Below are positions 44,376 to 52,306 of a DNA stretch of 64,000 nucleotides, one piece after another. The notes beneath the pieces are model-generated. The model was not told where the DNA came from, did no database searches, and saw only the letters and a list, made by a program, of their open reading frames with translations. Both the position numbers and the translations under genes were made by a program. The stretch is taken from contig NZ_BAABCY010000032.1 in NCBI RefSeq assembly GCF_039539345.1, positions 124,001-188,000 of the forward strand, written 5' to 3'. The stretch is from Snuella lapsa. Its GTDB lineage: Bacteria; Bacteroidota; Bacteroidia; Flavobacteriales; Flavobacteriaceae. Position 1 is the first letter of the stretch. Every line of letters begins with the position of its first letter.

Positions 44376-46502
44376 TTACCAAAACATTATTTCACTTACA
44401 AAAATCCAAGACGCATTACCTTCGCCTTCATGCCCCTTAGGCAACACCTTAGGATTCTTGACTATAACTTTATAATATCTAGCTTCGGTTTTGGGAATTT
44501 CAACAAAAAACCTTTCAATAAGTGGCATGTCGTTGGTATTGTCTTTGTTTGTTTTCATCTCCCCAATTCGTTTAAACCCTGAGGTTATATTGTTAGAAGC
44601 ATAAACCTCTATGGCTGTTGGAAACAAAATCCACTGTTTTGGTTGTCCTAAACAATCGACCGCTATTTTCGTTACAGGTTTAACAGTTCCTAAATCGATA
44701 ATAGTATTAATATCATTACCCAAAAACCCTGTCCATTTATTGTCTTTAAAATTTAAGGTTCCTAATTCCAAATCAAATAGCTTATCAGATCCGGGATACT
44801 GTTTTTCTGGTTGATGGATAATTGTATAATCCGAAACTTTATGGTTTACTTTATAGAAATCACGCTTTAATGTCTCGCTGGGATTCCATCCTTTTTTAAA
44901 AGATTTAACAGCAATAGTTGCACTTGTATCAAGAATTATAGGCTTGGTATACTGTAAAGCTGTGGTATCAGGTTCGTTCCCGTTTAAGGTGTAAAATATT
45001 TTTGTGTTTCTTAACTTGGAATCGAGCTTAATGCTTATGGTATCAACAAACAATGCCTTTTTTGTTACCATAAAAGGTACTTTTAACTGCGTCGCTTCTA
45101 CAAAGCCTGTAACACCACTGTTTATCTTAACATCAAAGTCATTACTTAACTTTTGGGCCAAACGTTCATCTATTTTTGTTTTCCAGGCATACACATGCTC
45201 CGGAGTTATGGACTGCAATAGGTTCTCCAAACCTTGCTCAGTAATATCGTTATCGACAAGATTTAAGACATTAAGCGCTTTTAGATGTTTTAAGTGTTTT
45301 AAGGTTTTATCCGTTATCTGCGTTTTCCTTAACTCCAACTTTTCCAGATTCTTTAGTTTTTTCAATCCGCTCGTCATGTCGTCGGTCAAAGCCGAGTTAC
45401 TCAGATCCAATTCAACAATTTGTTCTTTTAGACCTGCCAATGCTTTAATAGCATCTTTTGTAATATCCTTACGCTTGTATTTTACCCAAAGTTCGGGTTC
45501 TGTAGGCACCAACTTTCGAACCAAGAAGCCTTCGTCTTCTACACTTTGAATAGCTCCTAAAGAAGCCTCCTCAATATATTTTTCCTCAAAAACCAGATAT
45601 CTTTTCAATAACTTGTTTAAGGTATCATTTTTTGCAATGGCTACTACTTTATTATCTACCTCTTTACTGTTGTCCAGCCAATATTTTATAAGCCACAACT
45701 CGTCTTTTGTTAATTGTGGTTTTCCTTCCGGGGGCATATGATCCTCGTCTGAAATAGGAAGTATGGTATGCTTATAGAGTAAACTTTCTGCGGCATTCCC
45801 CAAGGAGATCACGGCTCCTGATTCGCCTCCGGCGAGCAAACTTTCTTTGGAAACCAATGCCAGATCGCCTTTTCTTTTTGAGGTGTTATGGCATTGAACA
45901 CACTTGTCATCAAATATCTTTAACACCACATTATTGTACATATTTAAACTGTCTATGTGTTCTATAGTTTCTAGTTTTGGTGGCGCTTTTATATATTCTG
46001 TTAAAAAATCATCGCCATGTGTTAGAACGCTACCATAGTGCCCGGCAACACTTATACTAATAATCGTTCCAACAAATAGCGGAAAAAACAATCGCTTTAA
46101 CTGTTTATTTTGTTTTGTAGACACTAAAAATAGTAACGTAATCAATACGGCAGATAAGATCCCTGTCCAAAAATGAATATCTAAAGTCTTTCCCGAATAC
46201 CCATCTTCCAAAGAAAGAAAATATCCAAAAACACAGGCAATAATTGCAAACAATGATGAAAACCCAAGGGCGTTTTTTATTGTTTGTCCCGGATAATTCT
46301 TTCTTATTCGTCCAACAATATCCAGAAAAAATGTTAACAATAAGGCTCCTATGGGTAAATGTAAAATTAGCGGATGTAAACGCCCTAAAGCCAGTACTAT
46401 TCTGGGAACATCGTCTCCATTAGCAGCATTGGAATAGCCTGACACCAATAAACATACCACAAACAAAATACTTCCCTTAAGGTTTCTTACATCTATTAAC
46501 AT
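44376..46502 (-). CDS. DUF2231 membrane domain - planctomycete cytochrome c - LRR - FN3-assoc - discoidin-like protein
   Basis: This 708-residue mosaic has an N-terminal signal or first helix, a DUF2231-type membrane domain (LHPLILHLPIGALLLTFF and about four helices, to residue 165), a PSCyt1 haem domain (about 190-285) with Cys201-Cys204-His205 (KCVQCHNTSKRKG) and a likely distal Met in DHMPPEGKPQL, leucine-rich repeats (about 345-435; LKKLKNLEKLELRKTQI), an FN3-associated/CHB_HEX_C-like domain (about 460-545; YTLNGNEPDTTALQY) and a discoidin-like domain ending NASWIFVSEIMFW. Membrane-anchored c-type cytochrome with sugar-binding modules facing the periplasm is the simplest reading. It is the last gene of the tight five-gene module. 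Function unknown. Confidence 0.85.
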   Translation of the reverse strand: MLIDVRNLKGSILFVVCLLVSGYSNAANGDDVPRIVLALGRLHPLILHLPIGALLLTFFLDIVGRIRKNYPGQTIKNALGFSSLFAIIACVFGYFLSLEDGYSGKTLDIHFWTGILSAVLITLLFLVSTKQNKQLKRLFFPLFVGTIISISVAGHYGSVLTHGDDFLTEYIKAPPKLETIEHIDSLNMYNNVVLKIFDDKCVQCHNTSKRKGDLALVSKESLLAGGESGAVISLGNAAESLLYKHTILPISDEDHMPPEGKPQLTKDELWLIKYWLDNSKEVDNKVVAIAKNDTLNKLLKRYLVFEEKYIEEASLGAIQSVEDEGFLVRKLVPTEPELWVKYKRKDITKDAIKALAGLKEQIVELDLSNSALTDDMTSGLKKLKNLEKLELRKTQITDKTLKHLKHLKALNVLNLVDNDITEQGLENLLQSITPEHVYAWKTKIDERLAQKLSNDFDVKINSGVTGFVEATQLKVPFMVTKKALFVDTISIKLDSKLRNTKIFYTLNGNEPDTTALQYTKPIILDTSATIAVKSFKKGWNPSETLKRDFYKVNHKVSDYTIIHQPEKQYPGSDKLFDLELGTLNFKDNKWTGFLGNDINTIIDLGTVKPVTKIAVDCLGQPKQWILFPTAIEVYASNNITSGFKRIGEMKTNKDNTNDMPLIERFFVEIPKTEARYYKVIVKNPKVLPKGHEGEGNASWIFVSEIMFW

Positions 46503-46509
46503 ACTTTCT

Positions 46510-47298
46510 TTAGTTTAAAATCCATTCGTCCATAAACAACCACGCCTTTGCTCCATGCCCCTCATGCCACTGCGGTATAGACTGTATATTATGAACCTCT
46601 ATTCTTAAAGACTGTACTTCTGTGTCAATTGGAATGTTTACCGTTTCCATTTTCCTTGAAACCATAGACTTTAGGGGTTCTATTTCTTTTATTTTTCTAG
46701 CAGACGGATCTTCATTTAAAATAACCGTTATAGACTCAGGAGGGAATATCCAAGATCCCACATCGTTTAAATAACTTACGGTTAATGCCTTTACAAACGT
46801 ATTGTCTTTAAATGAAACGGTCGCAGACGCAATGGTATCGAAACCAACCCATTGGGGATCACTAAAATTCAATGAAGCTTTGGTCTGATTGATTAGCGTG
46901 TTTTCACCTTGTCCTTTGTATTTTTCACTGCTGTTAGAATGCCATACAATAGTATCTACATCCAATCCTTTTTTATAGAGTGTCAATTCTGTGACTTCAC
47001 TAGGATTCCAATCTGGATGATACGCCTTAAATTTAAAGGTTCCTGAGTTTGACACCCTGATGGGGCGTTCATACTTTGTTGCGGATTGGCTCGGTTCTTC
47101 TCCTTCAGACGTGTAATAAATAGATACATCGCCCAATTTTAATTCGGCTTTAATAGTTACAAAAGAATCTATTAAGGTACTTGTAGCCATCACTCTGGGC
47201 TGTGCCAAACTCACTTGATTGGATTGTAAAAATTGTGTACTTCCTTTTTGGGTACAGCTAAAAAGCACCAAACAACAAAACACCATTAACAGCCTCAT
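46510..47298 (-). CDS. Small lipoprotein with FN3-associated and discoidin-like domains
   Basis: The 262-residue lipoprotein (MRLLMVFCCLVLFSC, then TQKGS) has an FN3-associated/chitobiase-C-like domain (about 30-110; VSIYYTSEGEEPSQSATKYERPI) and a discoidin-like sandwich (about 120-262; SWIFPPESITVIL) ending HGAKAWLFMDEWILN. The pair of domains matches the C-terminal halves of the upstream-encoded GH20 and of the following cytochrome protein, so this looks like a stand-alone copy of a carbohydrate-binding unit. ATG 47298 overlaps the TGA of the NHL gene (ATGA), showing translational coupling, and gives a clean signal peptide; the longer frame from 47340 was not used. Confidence 0.85.
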   Translation of the reverse strand: MRLLMVFCCLVLFSCTQKGSTQFLQSNQVSLAQPRVMATSTLIDSFVTIKAELKLGDVSIYYTSEGEEPSQSATKYERPIRVSNSGTFKFKAYHPDWNPSEVTELTLYKKGLDVDTIVWHSNSSEKYKGQGENTLINQTKASLNFSDPQWVGFDTIASATVSFKDNTFVKALTVSYLNDVGSWIFPPESITVILNEDPSARKIKEIEPLKSMVSRKMETVNIPIDTEVQSLRIEVHNIQSIPQWHEGHGAKAWLFMDEWILN

Positions 47299-48338
47299 AC
47301 ACGTATTAGTTTTATTGGATAGGTCTGACCTGAATTCCATTGTGCGACATACATATTTTCGTCATCGTCTATACAGACATCATGGGGGTGTTGAAACAAC
47401 CTAACCGTTTGGTATAATTCTTCTAATTTACTATTGGTATATGATGGAGCGGTAGCACCCGGACAAGAAACCACTTCGTTTCTATCGTTCATAATCAACA
47501 AAAATCCGGAATCGCTGTTCGGTGCATTTTTCGATTTTAATACAGCAAAATAGATATCGTTCTTATGAATTACCGGCCTGCAGATCAAAGCTCCAGGAAC
47601 GGGAACCGATTCTAAATAATTGCCTTTTAGGTCGAAGCGTTTTAAAATATTCAACTCTCTGGCCGATATTAAAAGCGAGGGATTATTCTTGTCCCTATTA
47701 TCGTAACAGATCCCATGCGCATTTAAAAACTTATCATCTTCGGCGCCTCTGCCTCCAAAGATATTGAGCAATTCTCCCTTATGATTGTAATGCGTAATAT
47801 ATTGATTTCCATAACCATCGGCTACATAAAAATCCCCATTCTCCAGAACGGTTGTTTCTGTTGGCTTGAACTCGCTTTTATCATTATATTTTCCGGTATC
47901 TGAAGGGTAATTTATTTCAAAAACTACCTTTCCATCAATCGTTGTTTTTATAACCTGATGACGCTCGTAATCTGTAATCAATAAAAAATCCTCACCATTT
48001 TCCTTAACCAAAGTAAGACCATGCCCTCCAGGATACTCGGTTCCCCAACTTGAAATAAATTTGCCCGACTTGTCGTAAATAATCACATTATTTTTGGTAT
48101 GATTGGTAAGCAAAACGATGCGTCCCTTGGAATCCTGTACCATCTCATGACAGTCTTTAACTGGCGTTTTGGATACATCTAAATTACCCCACGCCATATC
48201 CACCTTATAGCGATGCGAATTATGACCTATTATCACATCGCTGTTTGCATTAAAGGAAAAGGCACTACCATACATTGAAGTAGTTAATACACCAAGTGAT
48301 AACAGAGAGGATTGCTTTAAGAACTTTCTACGACTCAT
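47295..48338 (-). CDS. Tat-exported NHL-repeat (six-bladed propeller) protein
   Basis: The 347-residue product begins MSRRKFLKQSSLLSLGVL, a twin-arginine signal. NHL-type blades recur: DSKGRIVLLTNHTKNNVIIYDKSGKFI, GHGLTLV, NGDFYVADGYGNQYITHYNHKGELL, HGICYD and a last blade HPHDVCIDDDENMYVAQW. It is predicted to be a periplasmic propeller, either a binding protein or a lyase/hydrolase scaffold. It is the third gene of the tight module and is coupled to the DUF1501 gene (6-bp gap). No catalytic residues could be assigned. Confidence 0.87.
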   Translation of the reverse strand: MSRRKFLKQSSLLSLGVLTTSMYGSAFSFNANSDVIIGHNSHRYKVDMAWGNLDVSKTPVKDCHEMVQDSKGRIVLLTNHTKNNVIIYDKSGKFISSWGTEYPGGHGLTLVKENGEDFLLITDYERHQVIKTTIDGKVVFEINYPSDTGKYNDKSEFKPTETTVLENGDFYVADGYGNQYITHYNHKGELLNIFGGRGAEDDKFLNAHGICYDNRDKNNPSLLISARELNILKRFDLKGNYLESVPVPGALICRPVIHKNDIYFAVLKSKNAPNSDSGFLLIMNDRNEVVSCPGATAPSYTNSKLEELYQTVRLFQHPHDVCIDDDENMYVAQWNSGQTYPIKLIRV

Positions 48339-48344
48339 AATTAG

Positions 48345-49802
48345 TTAAGATAAAAGATCGTGAACAACATGTCCCGACACGTCGGTAAGTCTAAATCGTC
48401 TTCCCTGATGCTTATAAGTGAATTTTGTATGGTCAACTCCCATTAGATGCATAACGGTAGCTTGTAAATCGTGTACATGCACCGGGTCTTTTACAATATT
48501 GTATCCAAAATCGTCTGTTTCGCCATATGTAAATCCAGGTTTCACACCGCCTCCTGCCATGAACATAGTAAAACATTTAGGATGGTGATCGCGACCATAA
48601 TTCGTTTCTGTTAATACGCCCTGACTATAATTCGTTCTTCCAAATTCACCACCCCAAATAACCAAAGTATCCTCTAACAAGCCACGTTGTTTTAAGTCCA
48701 TAATTAAGGCTGCTGTTGCCTGATCGATGTCCTTGGCTTGTTTTTCTATTTGTGAAGGCAGGTCAAAATGCTGATCCCACCCCATATGATACAGTTGAAC
48801 AAACCGAACATCGCGTTCCACCATACGCCTCGCTAATAAACAATTAGCGGCATACGTTCCGGGCGTTAGGGCATCCATACCGTACATCTGGATAATATGC
48901 TCAGGCTCATCATCAATATTCATAGTATCTGGAACCGATGTTTGCATGCGGTAGGCCATTTCGTATTGGGCAATTCTGCTATTTATTTCCGGATCTCCAA
49001 ATTCTGCTTCTTGCTTTTGATTTAACTCGCTTATGTAATCCAGCATTTTTCTTCGTTCATTCCTCGACATGCCTTCAGGGTCTTTAAGGTACAGTACAGG
49101 ATCTTTACCCGACCTAAACTGCACTCCCTGATGCAAAGAACTTAAAAAGCCATTGCCCCAAAGCCTGGAATATAAAGGTTGGGAAAAAGGTCTTCCTGTG
49201 CCCCTTGATAACAATACGGTAAATGTTGGTAAATTTTCATTGAGGCTTCCCAAACCATAACTCATCCATGATCCCATGCTTGGGCGTCCAGCCTGCTGAG
49301 ATCCTGTTTGAAAAAAGGTAATGGCCGGATCGTGGTTAATAGCCTCTGTATGCATCGATTTAATAAAGCACAGTTCATCGACCACTTTAGCGGTATATGG
49401 CATCAAGCTACTTACCCAGGCCCTGGATTGTCCATATTGGTCGAATTTGAAATTACTTCCAACCAAAGGAAATTTATCTTGTCCAGAGGTCATTCCTGTT
49501 AAGCGTTGTCCATTCCTAACAGAATCAGGCAAATCTTCACCTCTTAATTTGTCCAACAAGGGCTTATAGTCGAACAGCTCTAATTGGGAAGGCCCTCCAC
49601 TTTGAAACAAGTATATAACCCGTTTTGCTTTTGGAGCAAAATGTGGCAGTTTTAGTGCCAATTGATCTGCGGGATTACTTCCTGCAACAGAATTAAACGG
49701 ATCCAATAAAGAAGCAGCGGCCAGCCCACCAATGCCTAGCCCCATTTTCTTTAAAAAATGCCTTCTGTTATTATTAATAAAATGTTGTGATAACTCTTCC
49801 AT
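48345..49802 (-). CDS. DUF1501 family protein, Tat-exported, alkaline-phosphatase-like fold
   Basis: The 485-residue product has a Tat signal (NNRRHFLKKMGLGIGGLAAASL) and DUF1501 blocks: RVIYLFQSGGPSQLELFDYKP, MHTEAINHDPA, SWMSYGLGS, YHMGWDQHFDL, DTLVIWGGEFGRTN and GRDHHPKCFTMFMAGGGVKPG, with several His and Asp residues placed as in metal-dependent phosphatase/sulfatase-like enzymes. The family is abundant in Planctomycetota and is nearly always next to DUF1549/DUF1553 cytochrome proteins, as here (4-bp gap). Its reaction is not known. The catalytic Ser/Cys of true sulfatases (CxPxR) is absent. Confidence 0.93.
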   Translation of the reverse strand: MEELSQHFINNNRRHFLKKMGLGIGGLAAASLLDPFNSVAGSNPADQLALKLPHFAPKAKRVIYLFQSGGPSQLELFDYKPLLDKLRGEDLPDSVRNGQRLTGMTSGQDKFPLVGSNFKFDQYGQSRAWVSSLMPYTAKVVDELCFIKSMHTEAINHDPAITFFQTGSQQAGRPSMGSWMSYGLGSLNENLPTFTVLLSRGTGRPFSQPLYSRLWGNGFLSSLHQGVQFRSGKDPVLYLKDPEGMSRNERRKMLDYISELNQKQEAEFGDPEINSRIAQYEMAYRMQTSVPDTMNIDDEPEHIIQMYGMDALTPGTYAANCLLARRMVERDVRFVQLYHMGWDQHFDLPSQIEKQAKDIDQATAALIMDLKQRGLLEDTLVIWGGEFGRTNYSQGVLTETNYGRDHHPKCFTMFMAGGGVKPGFTYGETDDFGYNIVKDPVHVHDLQATVMHLMGVDHTKFTYKHQGRRFRLTDVSGHVVHDLLS

Positions 49803-49806
49803 GGCC

Positions 49807-52164
49807 TTATCCTTTTATAATAGCTTCATCCAGATTAAAAATCATACTTGTTAAAGCGGTGTAGGCATAAACGTCTTTAGAAGGGGCCTCTCCTTTTGTT
49901 ACATCGCTGTTAGTTGTATCGTAATTATCTTTTACGTATTCTAGGTATTGTACTAGTTCGTTTGTTTCAGTTTCCTCTGGAAAACGAGAAGTTATTTTTC
50001 TAAATATGGTTTTAACACGTTCCTCGTCTGTGGTCGCTTCTTTCTCCAGTGTATTCATAGCTAAATGTTCTGCTGCCTCAATCAACTGCGGATCGTTAAG
50101 CATCACCAAAGCCTGTAAAGGCGTGCTTGTTTTTTGCCTTTTCACTTCACAAAAATCTCTAGTAGGCGCATCAAAGGTCATCATAGACGGCGGTGGTACG
50201 GTGCGTTTCCAAAACGTATACAGACTACGCCTGTAAAGGTTCTCTCCTGTATCGGGTATGTATTTAGTAAGTCCCTGTCCCGATGTTGTTTCTGCCCATA
50301 ATCCTGGTGGCTGATAGGGTTTAACACTTGGCCCTCCAATTTTATTAACTAACAGACCACTTACTGCCAAGGCATTATCCCGTATCATTTCGGCGGTTAG
50401 TTTACTTCGGGAACTTCTGGCTAGCAAAACATTATCCGGATCGGCTTCTAAAAGCTCGGGTGTAACTTTTGATGTCTGTTGATAAGTACTGGACATCACC
50501 ATACGTTTATACATTTTCTTTACATCCCACCCTTCTTCTCTAAAGGTAACGGCTAGCCAATCTAACAAATCGGGATGTGACGGTAAGGCTCCCTGATTTC
50601 CAAAATCATCGGAAGTAGAAACGATACCAACACCAAAAATGTGTTGCCACATCCTGTTTACTGCAACTCTTGCTGTTAAAGTGTTTCCCTCGCTAAAGAA
50701 CCAATCTGCCAATCCAAGTCTGTTTTTAGGAAGCGAATCGGGGTAAACAAATACAACTTCTGGAGTACTCAAAGATACTTCTTCTGATGGTGCGTCATAT
50801 TGTCCTCGCTTTAATATATGAGTTTTTCTCTCGGGTGCATTGTCCTTCATAACCATCAAACGCACCTCCTTAATAGAATCGGGCAAGTTTATAAACGATA
50901 GTGTTTCTTTAACCTCTTTAGGTGTTATCTTTATATTGGGTTCGGGTATTTCATTATAATCAATCCGACCTTTTTCATTTACTTTATTAAAAAACCCATA
51001 AAAGCCGTAATATTCTTTTTGTGAAATAGGATCGTATTTATGGTCATGGCACTGTGCACACTCCAAGGTTAATCCCATAAGAGCTTTAGCGGTAGTGTTG
51101 GCCCTGTCCTTTACGTATTCGACACGGTACTCTTCATCTATCACTCCACCTTCCTGAGTAATTTTATGATTTCTGTTAAAACCTGTAGCTACAATCTGTT
51201 CGAGTGTTGCATCGGGCAATAAATCGCCCGCCAATTGCCATTTTACAAATTGATTGTAAGGTATATTTCTATTGATAGCACTTATTACCCAATCTCGCCA
51301 GGGCCACATAACCCGTTCCAGGTCGTCCTGATAACCGTGTGTATCGGCATATCTGGAGAGATCCAACCAACCTGATGCCATATGCTCTCCGTAAGCAGGA
51401 GAGGCCAACAAGTGATCAACTACTTTTTCGTATGCATTTGCATCCTCATCATGAATAAAAGCATCTATTTCCTCAATGGAGGGGGGCAAGCCTGTAAGAT
51501 CGAAATACACCTTCCGTATTAGTTTTTCCTTAGTAGCCTTTTCAGAGGGCGCTAACCCTTCTTGTTCTAAACGTTTTGCAATAAAATAATCTATTTCGTT
51601 ACTAGCCCATTCAGGATTTGAAATGGAAGGAACTTCCTTTTTCTTGGGTGGCACAAATGACCAGTGATCTTTCCAAACAGCACCTTGCTCAATCCATTTG
51701 GTAAGGATTTGTTTTTCATACTCCGACAAAGTAAGGTTGGAGTCTGATGGTGGCATTATCTGTTCGGGATCGGTACTATTAATTTTAAATACTAATCTAC
51801 TGGAAGCAGCATCCCCAGGAACAATTGCATATTTATCTAAATGTTCACCTATAGCTGCAAAAGCCCCTTCCTTAGTGTCAAATCGCAAACCAGCTTCGCG
51901 GGTACCCTCATCGGGACCATGACAGAGATAACATCGATCTGAAAGTATAGGTTTCACATGGAAAATAAAATCGATAGTATCCGGAAGCTTCATTCCCTTA
52001 CCTGGCAATTGTTCTTTTTCGGAACCAGTCAACTTTTCACCAAGCCCTTGATACTTATCCTGAGAAGCCCCAATACTATATTTTATTAACAACACGATAA
52101 TAAAAGGTATTGCAAAATATAATATTAAAATCCCCCGTTTTTTATTTCCTTGCTTTTCTGACAT
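49807..52164 (-). CDS. PSCyt1-DUF1549-DUF1553 membrane-anchored cytochrome-type protein
   Basis: The 785-residue product has a single N-terminal membrane anchor (about 11-31), a planctomycete cytochrome c domain (about 65-155) with Cys78-Cys81-His82 (RCYLCHGPDEG) and IMPPSDSNLTL, a DUF1549 domain (about 180-390; LPPSIEEIDAFI, SGWLDLSRYADTHGY, TGFNRNHKITQEGG) containing a second haem-like CAQCHDHKYDP at Cys369-Cys372-His373, and a DUF1553 domain (about 490-750; RVAVNRMWQHIFG, EEGWDVKKMYKRMVMSSTYQQ). It is the first gene of the five-gene module. These proteins are typical of Planctomycetota and Verrucomicrobiota and of some marine Bacteroidota; they are suspected of redox-linked polysaccharide work but none is characterised to my knowledge. 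Confidence 0.93.
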   Translation of the reverse strand: MSEKQGNKKRGILILYFAIPFIIVLLIKYSIGASQDKYQGLGEKLTGSEKEQLPGKGMKLPDTIDFIFHVKPILSDRCYLCHGPDEGTREAGLRFDTKEGAFAAIGEHLDKYAIVPGDAASSRLVFKINSTDPEQIMPPSDSNLTLSEYEKQILTKWIEQGAVWKDHWSFVPPKKKEVPSISNPEWASNEIDYFIAKRLEQEGLAPSEKATKEKLIRKVYFDLTGLPPSIEEIDAFIHDEDANAYEKVVDHLLASPAYGEHMASGWLDLSRYADTHGYQDDLERVMWPWRDWVISAINRNIPYNQFVKWQLAGDLLPDATLEQIVATGFNRNHKITQEGGVIDEEYRVEYVKDRANTTAKALMGLTLECAQCHDHKYDPISQKEYYGFYGFFNKVNEKGRIDYNEIPEPNIKITPKEVKETLSFINLPDSIKEVRLMVMKDNAPERKTHILKRGQYDAPSEEVSLSTPEVVFVYPDSLPKNRLGLADWFFSEGNTLTARVAVNRMWQHIFGVGIVSTSDDFGNQGALPSHPDLLDWLAVTFREEGWDVKKMYKRMVMSSTYQQTSKVTPELLEADPDNVLLARSSRSKLTAEMIRDNALAVSGLLVNKIGGPSVKPYQPPGLWAETTSGQGLTKYIPDTGENLYRRSLYTFWKRTVPPPSMMTFDAPTRDFCEVKRQKTSTPLQALVMLNDPQLIEAAEHLAMNTLEKEATTDEERVKTIFRKITSRFPEETETNELVQYLEYVKDNYDTTNSDVTKGEAPSKDVYAYTALTSMIFNLDEAIIKG

Positions 52165-52269
52165 TACTGCTTACTATTTTGATTTGTAATACAATTAAGG
52201 TCTAAATATTAAAAATCTCACAAATGCTTAAAAAACCACTATTAATCAACACATTAACTTCTAAATATA

Positions 52270-52277
52270 CAAAATTA
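52270..52277 (-). promoter_or_regulatory. Possible internal promoter for the planctomycete-type module
   Basis: The 142-bp gap after the GH20 gene (52165-52306) holds no gene. On the minus strand it contains TAATTTTG, an exact TAnnTTTG match, with TTATG 18 bp upstream in place of the -33 TTTG. It is about 105 bp before the start of the DUF1549/DUF1553 gene, the largest gap in this part of the array, so separate transcription of the module is plausible. Confidence 0.4.
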
Positions 52278-52306
52278 CATCCAAAAGATTTCTAACATAA
52301 AGACCT

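Noticed and set aside
45004..45549. 181-codon open frame on the plus strand opposite the cytochrome-LRR gene
   Set aside because: It is low-complexity (Ser, Phe, Leu-rich) and explained as the complement of the leucine-rich repeat and haem-protein frame.
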